Below, one piece after another: positions 52,301 to 64,000 of a stretch of 64,000 nt of DNA. Positions within the stretch are counted from its first letter, which is position 1. Each line of letters begins with the position of its first letter. The stretch lies in assembly GCA_934045075.1 (NCBI GenBank), contig OW203724.1, positions 11,457,473 through 11,521,472 on the forward strand. Direction: 5' to 3'. The DNA comes from Yponomeuta sedellus. Taxonomy: Eukaryota > Arthropoda > Insecta > Lepidoptera > Yponomeutidae. The position numbers and the translations under genes are program-made. Below the pieces are notes generated by a model that was not told where the DNA came from, did not search any database, and saw nothing but the letters and a program-made list of their open reading frames with translations.

Positions 52301-55300
52301 CAAAGTAAAAATTTCAGTATAAATTATTCGGCCTTAAATTACAATTATTATATTATTAAATTCCTTTCTTCGTTGGTAAATAAAGGAAAACGATAAGGTA
52401 ATAGGTTAAATAATGTATATATTCTCAATTTAAAAAAAAGGCATTGACTACGGAACCCTAAAAAGGATCTCGGTGTGGCCCAAAACGTTCTTCGAGAAAA
52501 AATAGGTCGACCATTTTTACTTAGCTGCTTTTGTTATGTTTAAAGAGAAAAAGAAAAATCTGTCTACGGAACCGAAGCTCAAAGGAAGTTCCTCTGTTTG
52601 TTGTGGTACCTATCCACCTAATGAATGTTCAGCGTATAAGGCTGGGCGCATGCTGAGACGCAGGCGACGCAGCACAGTTCAGTACAGGGCAGGGCAGTTG
52701 AGGCACACATAGGCCCCCACCCTCAGCACATGCTGCGACGCAACTATTCGCTCCATTCCTTGGCAATTCTCACCCATAATAACTCTTTCAATGTCTTTTT
52801 TGAATAGTCTGGATGATTTGTATCATACAAACAAGGTTCACAGCGAACTAATTCAATTAAATGTTCTGTCTGTGCCACAAAATTGTTAGTAAACACGCCT
52901 AGACGTGCACGCGTCGCGCAGAAATCTGTGCCGGCACTACAACGAGACGCAGAGCAGGGCAGACACATGTCTGCGTCGCACGTGCCTGCGCCGCAGCATA
53001 CGTAGCTCAATGACGTTCCACGCTTTGCAAAATCTGCGTTGCGCTGTGCTGCGTCGCCTGCGTCTCAGCATGCGCCCAGCCTTACAGCGGTGGAACAAAT
53101 TACTAACACGCCGAAATTGTAAAACTTACGCGCCTCTATAACCCATTTCAGAAAGGCTTAGCGTCCGTCTTCATAGTGGACGGCTCAGAGCTGCGGTCGG
53201 AGCTTACCGCAGACCCTGCGGCCACGGCGGTCCTGCAGCTCGGTGCGCGCAGCCTCGACATAGTTGCTGATGGCGAGGAGGCTTTGGTTCGGGAGGCCGT
53301 GGCGGCGCTGCCGGCTGGGGAGGACATCACTCCTGACAGGTTTAAGGTAGGTCGGTCGTTCGTAGATGGATTGATTGAAAACTTCCGGGCGATATCTTGC
53401 CAAAAGAGACGCCATATCGCCGGTTTCTCGTGTAAGGTAACTTTTAAGGATGGCGTCTATTGGTTATAGACACCCCTTGGGTTACTGACCTGAATTGACA
53501 ACATTTCAAAATTGTATGGAGCTCTAATTCGAAAACCATTTCGAGATTTGGCTTTGTAAAGCACGTAAAAATTTATTTCAGTTTTTTCTGTGGTTTCATT
53601 TCCGAGAAAATGGTAAAAACACAAAAATACGCTGATGACGTCACACCATGGCTCCCAGTGAACATGCCTGTGCCACGATAAAAAAAAAGTCAAGTTCAAG
53701 ATCTAACCTAAAAAATCTGTGTTGCCAATTTAGCGACTTAGTCGCTAGAAATGACGACTTTTGCGAGAGCCTTAGCGACAAGAAAAAAGTTTTGAGGACA
53801 AAAATAATTTAGCGACTTAGCTGACGATGTTTTAACCTGAAGATTTCGTTAAGTACAAGATAAAAAAAATATGCCCAACACTATTTTTTACTTACTCAAA
53901 CGTCTACTTCAACTGAGCCATATGAGAATGAGGACGAAGAAGTGTTTAATTTATCTAGTGATGGCGAAGAATAATTTTAAATTATTAAATATCGTATTTC
54001 TTAAGTAGCACATTCTTATTCACGTGCCCCCCCCCCTTTATTTTTGGTTGCTGATGGTCTCCGGGGCCTATTTCATAAAACTGAAATCATGGTTTCATCA
54101 TCACGGTTGCACCTCTTATTTTCGCTGCATTATATACATCGTCATGATGCATGAACTCCAAAAGCATTGAAAGATCTACCTTGGGTAGATTTCGGCTGTC
54201 AGCGCGTACGAATCCGTCTAAATCTGAAGTGTCCATTGTATACCTACTTGTTCTTGTATAGGATAGAATTTGAGTAGAGAGAAATAAATTTAACACTACA
54301 CAAAGTTTGTTTACGTTAGGTACCTACCTACGCAAGGCAAACCACACAGCATAAGTATCAGGGTTACCATACTTTATACTTACCATTATAAATAACCTTG
54401 AAAAAGTAGCTACAAAAGTAACAAACTGGCAGCAAAAACACTCCGAACGCAGATAAAGGCTTTGCCAACACAAAGTACATTTGACAAAAAAGGAACAACT
54501 ACATACATAAGGGATGATGAATTGAACTAAGCTGATTTAATTGTATAAAAGAAAAACATATTTGCAGACGTTAAAAAAATACAGAAACTGTTTTTTAACA
54601 TGGCCCTGGCAATACTAAAATGACATTTGTAACTATGTTTTTTTTAGGAAATTAGGCAAAAGAAAACATATTGTGAGCCTCGTTGTTTCGTCACTTCCGG
54701 TAAAAATATTTTAAACTTTAAAATGTAAAAAATATAAGAAAACGTGCGTGTTTCAGAAAATAAAAAAATATGGGTCGTTTTATTTTGTATCTAGTTTCCT
54801 TTAAGATAATAAAATCCGTATGCTAAAAAAATGAAATGTTGTCAATTGCTTCTGATACAATATTATTTTTGCAGACTGTTTGGGACGCGATTATAAGAGC
54901 TCTTATAATGATAAATTGAAATAATAAATAGAACATTTATTAACAGGAAATCCGCATGCAACTGAGGAACGGCTACGAAAAGCCATGGATAATTTATTTC
55001 TCCTCTGAAACGGATGATAAAATGATGCTCCACAAAATGAAACTTGCGTATCCTGATTTACATTTTGGTAAGTAAAGTTTTGGCCTATAATAGTATTATG
55101 GTGCTATCAATCTATATACAATGGTAGAACCAAAATACACCGATATGATTTATATCATAAATATTCTAAATTTTGATGGTGATAATAATAATAACGTCAC
55201 ACAACACAATCACTTGTCCTGGGAGCCTATTCTTGCGCATGCGAATTGAAATATTCGAAGGATTAGACATTTTTCGTATTAAAATAAGATAACTCGACAG

Positions 55301-58300
55301 AGTCATCAGACATTTATTCCTCAATCGAACAACTCTCTCCGCCGCAGGTGTGGAAGTTTTTGAGGACTTTGGGTGTCGGGAAGTCTTCTGAACCACTGCC
55401 ACACAATATTGACATTGACGCACTGAATAATCACTTTTCTACTCCTCCTGTTCTACTTGACTTTCAGACTAAAACTACATCTCTCACTAGACTAGCACAG
55501 AAAGACTTGCCTAACTGCGACGCATTTGTTTTCCATGACATAACTGAAGGTAGTGTTAAAAAAAGGTTACTTTCGATAAGTACTAAAGCTGTGGGCTGTG
55601 ATGGTCTTAGTCGGGACATGCTTCTTATGGTATTAGACGACATAGTTCCTGTTGTCACTCACATTTGCAATTTTTCCTTCTCCAGTTAAGTATTTCCTAC
55701 TGCCTGGAAAAGGGCCCAAGTTATACCACTCCCTAAAACTCCTAACCCAGTCTCCTTTTCGCAATTTCGGCCTATTTCAATTCTACCTATCCTGTCCAAA
55801 ATTATTGAGCACGAGGTGCAAACTCAACTCTATTCCTTTCTCCACAAAAACGACCTCCTAAGTCCTTTTCAGTCTGGATTCCGTCCTTTCCACAGCACTA
55901 CTACTGCCCTACTGAAAGTAACAGATGATGTTCGATGGGCCATGGACAACAAACAATTGACTTTACTTACTCTACTTGACTTCAGCAGTGCGTTCAATTC
56001 CGTTGACTTTGACATCCTTCTCGATATCCTTCGTTCTCGCAACATCTCCGCACCTGCGGTGGAGTGGTTTGGGTCTTATCTTCGGGGTCGAGAGCAAAGT
56101 GTACATTAATGAAATAACTAATTCCCTCCTTTCTAAATTTCATCTTTATGCTGACGACCTTCAGCTATACGTGCATTTTGATGCTGGGTCAGATCCTGAC
56201 AACCCGGGAGCCAAACTTAATAATGCCGTCAAGGAGTTTGCCTCCATGAACGATGACCTGTGGGCTATTCGGGGATGGGCCCAAGATTTCGGTCTGCTGG
56301 TCAACCCACTGAAGTCACAGGCTATCGTCATTGGCAGTAAACGGTTGCGCGATGGCTTACCTCTCTCAAGTCTGCCGGCTTTGATATATAACCACGTCCC
56401 AATCCAATTTAGTGATAAGGTTAAAAACCTCGGGCTCATCATGGACTGTAATCTCTCTTGGTAGGCTCAGGTCAATGACATTAGTAGACGCATGCACTTT
56501 TCGTTTCATTCCCTCAAACGGCTCCAAAACTTTTTGCCTTTCAAAACGAAAGTGACGCTTGCCCAGGCGCTGCTACTGCCACTGCTTGATTAGGCTGATG
56601 TCTGTTTCATGGACGCAACCGAGGTTCTGGTCAACAAGCTTGAGCGTCTCCAAAATCTGGCCATTCGGTATGTTTACGGTCTAAAAAAGTACGACCATGT
56701 GAAATGAAATGAAATGAAATTTAAATGAAATGAAATTTATTTTTCGCTTGTTCAACGTTTACATGGTACAAAATAAGCCGTAACTATTATTTCATGCAAG
56801 AAAAGGTCCACCACCCTCTGTACTAGTATTAACTGTATATTACGGCAGGGTAGTATCACGTCTCCAACAAAAATATATAATTTCGGGCAAAAGTTGAAAC
56901 CTTTGCCTCGAAACCATGCAAAGGTGGACAGTGGATTACAATCAGAAACTAATCAAAACAGATAAGAAAAGTAGTATTTTCTGATCAAAACTTAACAATT
57001 TTTGAAACATCAATTAATAACAATGCAGTTTTTGAGTATTCATACACATTGTAGTACCCATAAATACCACAAAATAAAACGATGTATACAAACATATATA
57101 TATTAGTATATAGATAGTGATATATTATTAATAGTAGCATGTAATACGTAGATATATAATTTAATATTTTCTAAATAGTTTTTAGTAAGTATGTATAATA
57201 TATTTGTAAGTTGTATAAATGAATTAATTAACATTAAGCATATTTTCCGTAGTATTATAGTCCATTTTTCTTAAATAATAATTTAATTTTGTTTTGCATA
57301 AGAATTTTGAATTGTCATTTATAGACAGGTCTTTGTTAATTTTATTGTATAGATATGGTCCAAGTAAATGAAAGAAGTCATGTGCAAATGATGTTTTACA
57401 AGGCGGTACTCTGTATATAACATGTTTTCTTCTATGAGATATAGTTTTAGGGGGGTGTTTACTATGCTGTCGTAAAGTTATTGCTTTAATAAAAAGTTGA
57501 CGGACCGTGAGAACATCAAATTCTTTGTATAAGTCTTTTGTTGGATAACGAAAGTTTTTGAAATTTGCCACTTTAATGATGGCCCTCTGAGCTCTCTCGA
57601 TTTTTAAAATATAAGTTTTCTTAGCCCCGCCCCAGCTTTCGATTCCGTAAGCTATCACTGATTGGCAAAGGCAAAATAAACTGCTTTGATAGTATATATG
57701 TCTTTTAAGTGCCGGATTTTTTTTAAAATATATATTAGTCTGCGGACTCTCCCATTTAGAATTTCAATATGTTGCTTCCAGCTCAAGTTCTGATCCACAA
57801 CCACACCCAAGTATTTTATATATTCAACTTTGGACAGACTGTAACAAGTGCAAGATGATGGAGTATTGCAGTTTAGGTGTAGCTTCAGATGGAAATCCGA
57901 TCCGGGTTGCATATTATTCCTTATGCTAAAAGTTATGTATTTAGTTTTACTTAAGTTGAGAGTCAATAGATTGTGGTTTAACCAGTCAACAATTTGTTTG
58001 AATCCTGTTTCCGCCGCTGACTTGACCTCATTCCATGACTTTCCGCGGAAGATTAGAACAGTGTCATCTGCAAATGTTACAATTTTTGCTTTTGCGAGTT
58101 CTTTTCTACACAGATCATCTATATAAATGAGAAAAAGTGTTGGGCCAAGAACTGACCCCTGCGGTACACCAAACTTAGTGCATTCGGAACCACTTTGGAC
58201 ATCACCCAGTTTTACGGCTTGAGATCTATTTCTCAAATAGTCTTTAAGCAGTTCCAGTGGGACACCCCGCACACCAATGTACTCCAGCTTGCGAATTAAC

Positions 58301-61300
58301 AAGGGGACAGAGACAGTGTCAAATGCCTTGGCCAAGTCTAGGAAAATGCCAAGACATTTCTCCTTTGCATCCAGTGCCTGAACTACATTTGTAACCAAAC
58401 TTCCAATACCATCAGAGGTGGAACAATTTTCTCGAAAGCCAAATTGATTATCTGACAGCAACTTGTTTGCTTCAAGAAAGCCGAGCAATCTTTTGTTTAT
58501 TATCTTTTCCAGAATTTTGGCCACGGTAGGAAGCAATGAAATAGGTCTATAATTGCTGACACTGTCCCTGTCACCAGATTTGAAGATCGGTGTAACAATG
58601 GAATGTTTAAGCTGATCTGGGAACACACCACACGACAAACAAATATTGCAGAGGTGTGTTATGGGTTTTAAAATGTACATAACAACATTCTTCAAAAAAA
58701 TTGCAGAGATCCCATAATCTCCAGAAGAAGGAGTACTCTTCAACGACAAAATAATATTTCGTACTTCATTATCATCTGTCGAATGGAAATTTGCTGAATG
58801 TACGGGGCTATCGCTACTTTTGTATTTTAAGACTAGGTCTGATTCAGTAGAGTTTAAGTTACAAAGTAAGTTATCTGCTAGACGTTGGCCTATGTTCACG
58901 AAATAGTCATTAATATAGTTTAAAGATTCTTCAGGGGATGGTTTTATGTCAATTAGCTCAGATGGCAGTTTTGCATTACCCTTAAGGTTGCAAATAGTTT
59001 TTATGAGGTTCCAAGTTTTTTTTATGTCACCCTTTCTTTTATTCAACTCAGATCTTTCGTAATTACCTTTTATTTTATGTAATAGATAATTACAAAAATT
59101 TCGGTAACGCTTATAGGTTACCTGTAGCGCCTCATCGTAAGGGGACTTTTTAAGTTTTAAATGTAGTCTATCCCGGAACCTCATACACCGCACCAATCCA
59201 GGTGTAATCCAAGGCTTTAAGCTACATTTTCGGTTTGATACCTTAGAGTTCGTCGTGTGTTTTTGCAATATGTTCGACACTGTACGAAGGAAAATGCTTG
59301 TTACAATATTTGGATCCTCATTTGATAATAGGTTGTCCCAGTTTACTTCAAGGAGTTCTGCCGTGGCTTTTTTGTAGTCTATTTTAGTTATAATTTGATT
59401 TTTATTATTATGTCTGGATGTACATTTTGCCATTGAAATGATAATAGTATAATGGTCGGTAACTGTGGTCTTACAGACGATTGTACTGGTCTTAGTAATA
59501 GTCTTAATAAAGCAGTGATCAATGCAGTTGAGGTCTCGCGTGGGAAAAGTATACCCCGGTAGGAGTCCGTGCATCGCCAGGAGATCAAGGTAGTCACCGG
59601 ATCTGGTATCACTATTTCCATCCTTGATATCCACATTTATATCACCGAGCAGGACTACATGTTTTGACTTTTTAACGTCTGTTAGTAGCTTATCAAGAGA
59701 TACAAGGAATCTATCTAATGACACCACTGAAGGCTACCTGTACACGCATAAGAATGTATAGTCGGTTCCTACCTTTAAGACTAGGCAGTCTGCATCATTA
59801 AAATCCGGTTCGTATACACTAACATTGCATATATAACTACTCCACTATTCTGGTTTTTGTGATTTTGCGTTGAGAAGCAATTAAAGTTTGGAAGTGAAGG
59901 CAGTGTTTGAAGATGGGGTAGCCAACATTCTGTTAGCACAACTAGGTCTTGGTTTACTTTAAGCCTTGAAAGAAGAGTCTGGAAGTCGTTAAAGTTTTTA
60001 TCGATGCTCCGTATATTTTGAACCACAACATTAAGTTTTTCATTTGACACGTCTATAAAATTCACGCACTGTTCCGGGTCATCAGCGATGAATGCATTGC
60101 CGACTTTGACTATGTCGTCAATATCGGCCGCGACTTGATCAACAATTTTACTAGCCATACTCATGGGTGTAAAAGTGTGTTTTACATAGGGTTGTTACTC
60201 GCTGGTGACCGTGCTGTGCTTTTGTTTTCTTGAAACTTACGCAAATTATTGACCTTATGATTTTTGGACTGTAATTACGGTATATAATATATAAATAAGA
60301 AGTACTTATACGTAAATTCACAAACATAAGAGTATTTAAGTTATACGAAGGGTATATATATGAATACATTATTTCATAGAATACGATAATCAAGCTTATA
60401 GTGATATAGACAAGTATGGAGGAGACTAGTCATGTGGATGGTCTTGAAAGATTTTCCAAACATTCCTGGGACTTTATACGGATGCTTTTGGCACCCTCTG
60501 CTTTACGTAAGTAAATTCTTCCATTTTTAGTCCAACAGTATTTAAAGTCGTTGGATTTTGCGAATTCACGTGCATGGAAATAAAGTTTCTTAGTGGAGCC
60601 GGATAAGTGTTCATCAATGTATATAGGTATTTTGCTACCCGGTATTCCAATTTGTTCGCTGTTAATTTTGTCCTGTAGTGAACGGTTTTTGTTTTGAGAG
60701 CGAACTGCTTGGAGTATGTGTTCTTTCATAACCACAGTACCAAACTCAGCGACAATCGTTCTGTTAGATCCTGGCTTACCAGGCAGCCTATACACGTCAC
60801 GAATGTTTTGGGAGTTCAGTTCCACGTTAATTACTTTGGCTGTATTGGTAACTACGTGAATGAGGTCATCCAGTGATTCTTTTTCTTTATCCGGCACATT
60901 CCTTACTTCAATTGCAGCTGAACGGGAGTAACCTTGCAAGTCTTCCAGTTTCCTCTCGAAATCGACTGTTCTTTTAAACAAATTTTGCTGGTTCTGCTCA
61001 CAGGTCTTTAGTTGGGTTTCCATATAATCATATTTTGCATTTAAACGCAATAAAGACTCCACAATTTCCGAATTTGTTTTTAGAATATTTTGGTTCTGGA
61101 GCTTGACTTCATTAATATCGGCAGCAAGCTTAGCCATCGCTTCATCCTGGTCCTTTTTCCACGATCTAAGTAACACCTCCAAGTTCATACTCAGTGGAGG
61201 TGAGGTCACCTCCAGCCGCGCTCGTTTGAAACGAGTAACACTGGGGAACTGAGATTCCTCCGCCAGAGCAGTTTCTAGTAGTTCAGGATCAGACTGCGTA

Positions 61301-63911
61301 TGCAGTAATCCGGTTGATTGTTCTTTAGGAGGAGTTCGATCGACAGGCATTCCGTCCGTGTAGCAATAGAAAAGTGCTCCTGATCACGCTAGTTTATTTA
61401 CAGCGCGACGTACCGGTATGTTTTCGTAGCGGACGAAAAATGCGTGGCGTAGCGGATCAGAGACGCGAGGCGTAGCACAGGTAGCTGCGTAGCACTCTGC
61501 GTAGCAGATACGTTTGAAGTGATCGCGTATTTTGGCCCGCGCGTCACGGTTCCTGATGGCGCAGCGGTTAGCAGCTCCGGTCCGATCCGACCAAGAAACT
61601 CACCGCGTTCGTGGGCCCGCCCGATACACCGTATTCGATAAGTTGAAAGTAAAATCAACCTTGCACACCGCACCCGCAATCGACGCACCGTGACTCAGAC
61701 GTCAATCAAAACTCCAGGCCTTGTCAGAGTTAGTAAAAAGCAAACTATCTCACTCTAGATCCGCCCACTGGGTGGGGCCCGTGCATAAGAGGCCCGCAAG
61801 TGCGAGCAGGAATTGAAAGTTTCCTTTCTCCACCAATAACAAATCAACAGTATTTAATTTAGAAACTTATAAGAGCACAAAACACACGTCCGCACAATAA
61901 GACACCAAAGAGACGAGGATGACGATGTGTCTGAATACCGTCGCCTATTAAAGTGGCTTCCAATCAGAATGCGCCGCAACTTGCATATGTTGACTCTCCT
62001 TTACAACATCCTTAGAAACCCTAGTGCGCCCGTGTACCTACCTTCGGGAGAGATTTTCACTGTTGCCGCGGACCAGACCACAGCGAGCGTGTGATCTTAG
62101 AGCATTGCAAGTCCCAGTCTGCAACACTGAGTTCTACTCCACCTCATTCTCTGTGCGTGCTGCTCATCAGTGGAACTCATTGCCGAGGGAAATCCGAGAC
62201 AGTCCGTCTGTGTCACAGTTCCGTGCAAAACTGAAAGAGCACTTCCTTTCCAACGTATAATACTTTTATTTTTGTATAAGTATGTTTATTATTCTCTAAA
62301 TATGTATGTCTAGAATTTTACTATAGTAACAATTTTATCTATTAATTTGAAATAGGTGATTTTAGATTTAATTTTTCTTGTTTAGCTATATTTGCCATCT
62401 CCCGCTCTCTGTTTTTTTGGTCAGAATCTTTCTTAGGCTGGCTGGAAGAAATTTCTTTTGAAATAAGTCCGCCTTTGTACATCAACACTTACCTGTTATT
62501 TAAGTTATTTTTCTGTTTCTTAATTTTTGTGCAATAAAGCGTAACAAACAAACATTATCTCATTCTCATTTTGGCTGTCACTCGACTTTTTACGAAGAGA
62601 GTAGTTTACGAATTATTTGGTAATGAAGTAAGAATTGGCTCCCTGGTCCCAAACTAGGATACCCTGTGCTATGGTTACCAAACCAGGCAAGGACATCACC
62701 AACATGGAAATACACCCAGACTGAGGCCATTTCTTCTAATCTAGTACGGCGGCCTACAGTGGGAGCCGAACCCACGTCTTGTGTTTCGGTAGTCAAGCGT
62801 GTACTAGACCTTCGAGGCAGTCATATCGAATGATATTTGTCATAAGAAACGTATATTTTGGAATCCGGTTTACGGAATATCATTTTGGCGTAAATCCCGC
62901 AGGTGAAGTGAATTGCGACAGGCACGGCCATCTGTGCGCCTCATTGGGAGGGGCGCCGGGCGCGTGGGGCGCGCTGAAGGCGGGCGGCGCGTGGCAGAGG
63001 GCGGCGCGGCGCCCCCGCGTCTTCTTGGGAGGGGCGCCCTTCGCCAACCGCCTCCACACGCTCTCACAAGCCGAGGCCACCCGGATCGTGCGTGGAGGTT
63101 CGTAGTTTAAGAGCTGACGACAGCCAATTGAGTTGTGTCATAAACAATTTTGCTAAATGGGTCAGTATATCGAAGTGAAAAAGATATTACGTTATTATTG
63201 AGATATTCCAGATAACGTAGTTGTGTCTGACTCAAACAGATTAATTATTATTCAACATCTTTCTGTAAAAATACATAAATAAAAAAGAATTCGCAATCCG
63301 ACTGCTGCGCATAGACTACTGAGCAGCCACGACTCCAATTGAATACTGTGACTCATTGCGAGGTAGGTACCCGCCTGCTCAGCTGTCAGGTTTTTGGTAT
63401 TTTTTTTAATAAAGCTTTCTACTAGTATTTTCACATAACAAGTTTGGATTGTAATCTTGTGTTCTCTCATATCTTCTAGATGCAGGAGTATGGCTGCTTG
63501 CGGTGATTCCCCCACAGCAGTCGTGGGAGGATGTCGAGGAAGCCTTCGTCGAGGCTAGCCGTCATCTGGAGCGGGATGGCGATATACAAGTAAGCGATAT
63601 ACAAAATAAGTAGAGAGATGTCCATGGATAAATAAATTAGTAACCATTTGACAGCAAATATTTGACGTCTTGCACCAGCAAATATTTGCCTGGAAATAGT
63701 GTGGTGATGTGAGGTTTACCTTTGTTATTTGGTACAAAATGTCTTAGTAAGTTTTTGAATATTATCTTCAGATAGGTACAGGTGATAAATAGATAAGATA
63801 AAATACTAGATTTTTTGCCAAGGCAGTAAACATTAATTTTGAAGGCGAGAGTGTTTCTTTGAATCCAGAGCGGAGCGCAGGATTTTAGAGTAGTGGACCC
63901 TGACCGCAGCT
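49361..63911 (+). CDS. DNAJC10: ERdj5/DNAJC10-like ER co-chaperone and disulfide reductase (3' partial)
   Basis: Exons in window: AT at 49361-49362, then 49433-49598, 50077-50290, 51293-51405, 51488-51583, 51993-52184, 53152-53346, 54947-55067, 62903-63097, 63480-63589 and 63869-63911. All junctions are in phase, giving about 482 residues of a protein usually near 800. The start codon is split by intron 1 (AT|G). Residues 1-18 ([18 protein letters not shown]) form a signal peptide. A J domain follows with HPDK at 49-52, then a thioredoxin domain ([19 protein letters not shown] at 145-148; [11 protein letters not shown] supplies the cis-Pro), and then redox-inactive thioredoxin-like domains. 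The family reduces disulfides of misfolded proteins for ERAD together with BiP. The first CxxC being CPPC rather than human CSHC is notable. Domain order favours DNAJC10 over DNAJC16. Confidence 0.87.
50768..50887. repeat. 60-bp tandem duplication next to a SINE insertion
   Basis: The block TTGTTGATAAAAGATATATC and on, through the SINE 3' end TATCAACCCTTGTATGTCCC, occurs twice with a 60-bp period. The unit combines flanking intron DNA with the SINE tail, so the duplication came after the SINE inserted. DNAJC10 intron 3. Confidence 0.85.
50862..51253 (-). mobile_element. 5S-rRNA-derived SINE, copy 3 (full-length)
   Basis: On the minus strand it starts near 51253, carries the 5S-like AATCACTTGAGTTAAGCAAC and GCGCGGTTAGGTGCAGGATG boxes, and ends with GGGTTGATAT. 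CTGGCAATACTCA flanks it on both sides (50849-50861 and 51254-51266), a 13-bp target duplication. The GCGCGGTTAG here is closer to 5S rRNA than in the other copies. DNAJC10 intron 3, 40 bp upstream of exon 4. Confidence 0.88.
52637..53084. mobile_element. MITE in DNAJC10 intron 6
   Basis: Inverted ends of about 40 bp: TAAGGCTGGGCGCATGCTGA, continuing GACGCAGGCGACGCAGCACAG, mirrored at the right by CTGTGCTGCGTCGCCTG and ending CCAGCCTTA. The GC-rich CGACGCAGC motif recurs inside. No transposase. Confidence 0.88.
55300..56701 (+). pseudogene. LINE A (Jockey/CR1-type) reverse transcriptase fragment, left part
   Basis: Broken frames in order: [71 protein letters not shown], then, after a deletion that removes the GxPQGS segment, [15 protein letters not shown]. 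The catalytic YADD is present but frameshifts and stops make it dead. It stops abruptly at 56701, where LINE B is inserted, and continues at 61930. DNAJC10 intron 8. Confidence 0.85.
57224..60164 (-). pseudogene. LINE B ORF2: endonuclease and reverse transcriptase (frameshifted)
   Basis: Three frames in order: 60164-59781 (endonuclease N-terminus, [15 protein letters not shown]), 59727-57655 ([66 protein letters not shown] in [10 protein letters not shown]) and 57658-57224 ([12 protein letters not shown]). A one-base loss near 59830 with a stop near 59740, and a shift near 57656, separate them. Most RT motifs are intact, so decay is recent. Confidence 0.85.
60430..61350 (-). CDS. LINE B ORF1 coiled-coil nucleic-acid-binding protein
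   Basis: An open 306-residue frame. Residues about 60-135 have heptad-like Leu/Ile spacing (coiled coil). The C-terminal half ([20 protein letters not shown], then [18 protein letters not shown]) resembles the RRM-plus-CTD region of L1-type ORF1 proteins found in insect LINEs, sometimes annotated by similarity as FP-protein domain. It has no zinc knuckle, unlike the I-like element at 40955. Confidence 0.8.
   Translation of the reverse strand: MPVDRTPPKEQSTGLLHTQSDPELLETALAEESQFPSVTRFKRARLEVTSPPLSMNLEVLLRSWKKDQDEAMAKLAADINEVKLQNQNILKTNSEIVESLLRLNAKYDYMETQLKTCEQNQQNLFKRTVDFERKLEDLQGYSRSAAIEVRNVPDKEKESLDDLIHVVTNTAKVINVELNSQNIRDVYRLPGKPGSNRTIVAEFGTVVMKEHILQAVRSQNKNRSLQDKINSEQIGIPGSKIPIYIDEHLSGSTKKLYFHAREFAKSNDFKYCWTKNGRIYLRKAEGAKSIRIKSQECLENLSRPST
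61921..62560 (+). pseudogene. LINE A, right part with ORF2 C-terminus and 3' UTR
   Basis: It resumes LINE A after the LINE B insertion: [20 protein letters not shown], then a frame 62024-62260 reading [20 protein letters not shown] and LKEHFLSNV with a stop. An AT-rich 3' region ends near GTGCAATAAAGCG (62530). Joining 56701 to 61930 restores LINE A's frame context (KKYDHV before, SEYRRLL after). Confidence 0.82.
62640..62825 (-). repeat. tRNA-derived SINE, copy 2 of the 6205 family
   Basis: On the minus strand, a head with GTGGGTTCGGCTCCCAC is followed by ATGGCCTCAGTCTGGG, TTGCCTGGTTTGGTAACCATAGC and ACAGGGTATCCTA, shared with 6205-6375. It ends 80 bp before DNAJC10 exon 9. Confidence 0.65.
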
Positions 63912-64000
63912 GTAAGTATAAAATAGAATGTTTATTTATCACATCTTGGGGTCCCATATTATGTTCTCTGGAGTTAATAGAATATTTACTTTCTTTGTCG

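Larger units (their letters stand above)
56702..61920 (-). mobile_element. LINE B, full-length non-LTR retrotransposon inserted into LINE A
   Basis: 5.2 kb, minus strand, between near-identical 9-bp flanks GACCATGTG (56693-56701) and GACGATGTG (61921-61929). Its 3' end is a TTTCA-type simple repeat rather than poly-A. It has about 570 bp of GC-richer 5' leader (61351-61920), then ORF1 and a damaged ORF2 without RNase H, fitting a Jockey/CR1-superfamily element. Confidence 0.87.

Noticed and set aside
1..64000. CRISPR array, operon or phage
   Set aside because: No regular repeat-spacer array, Shine-Dalgarno-led gene runs or phage genes; the 40/52-bp array at 26846-27413 has no unique spacers.

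Overview
This 64 kb window looks like nuclear DNA of an insect, most probably a moth or butterfly. The genes have many small exons with canonical GT-AG introns. The intron DNA is AT-rich, and several exons are strikingly GC-rich. The repeats (tRNA-derived SINEs, small Helitrons, RTE and Jockey-type LINEs, abundant foldback MITEs) are of the kinds typical of Lepidoptera. There is no prokaryotic-style operon, rRNA operon or CRISPR array. All exon boundaries were read by eye from splice sites, reading phase and remembered protein families; no search was run.

Layout. (1) 942-8684 (+): the 3' part of a WD40-repeat gene of the WDR49/WDR64/WDY type; its 5' exons lie off the window and its extreme 3' end is uncertain. 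(2) 10215-36882 (-): a complete 16-exon SART1/SNU66 gene of 770 codons plus stop, encoding a U4/U6.U5 tri-snRNP splicing factor. All 16 exons join in phase. It runs tail-to-tail with the WD40 gene. (3) 36883-49360: the divergent intergenic region between SART1 and the next gene. About 90% of it is three transposon blocks: an intact I-like LINE with a 12-bp target duplication, a TA-flanked DNA element carrying a nested P-like element with THAP exons, and a non-autonomous hAT with an 8-bp target duplication. (4) 49361-63911 (+): the 5' half of an ERdj5/DNAJC10-like gene (signal peptide, J domain, thioredoxin domain with CPPC). It runs off the right edge. Its eighth intron (7.8 kb) holds one LINE inserted inside another.

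The three cellular genes share no pathway: a cytoskeletal or ciliary-type WD40 protein, a nuclear splicing factor and an ER disulfide reductase/co-chaperone. The most unusual signal is in SART1. The last 30 bp of exon 6 plus its splice donor have been amplified into twelve copies with 40- and 52-bp periods, leaving eleven perfect decoy donors in the intron. Other notable items are a GC-AG intron in SART1, a start codon split by an intron in DNAJC10, 5S-rRNA-derived SINEs, a P-like element whose pre-insertion site survives in a paralogous MITE, and a tRNA-like foldback inside the hAT element.
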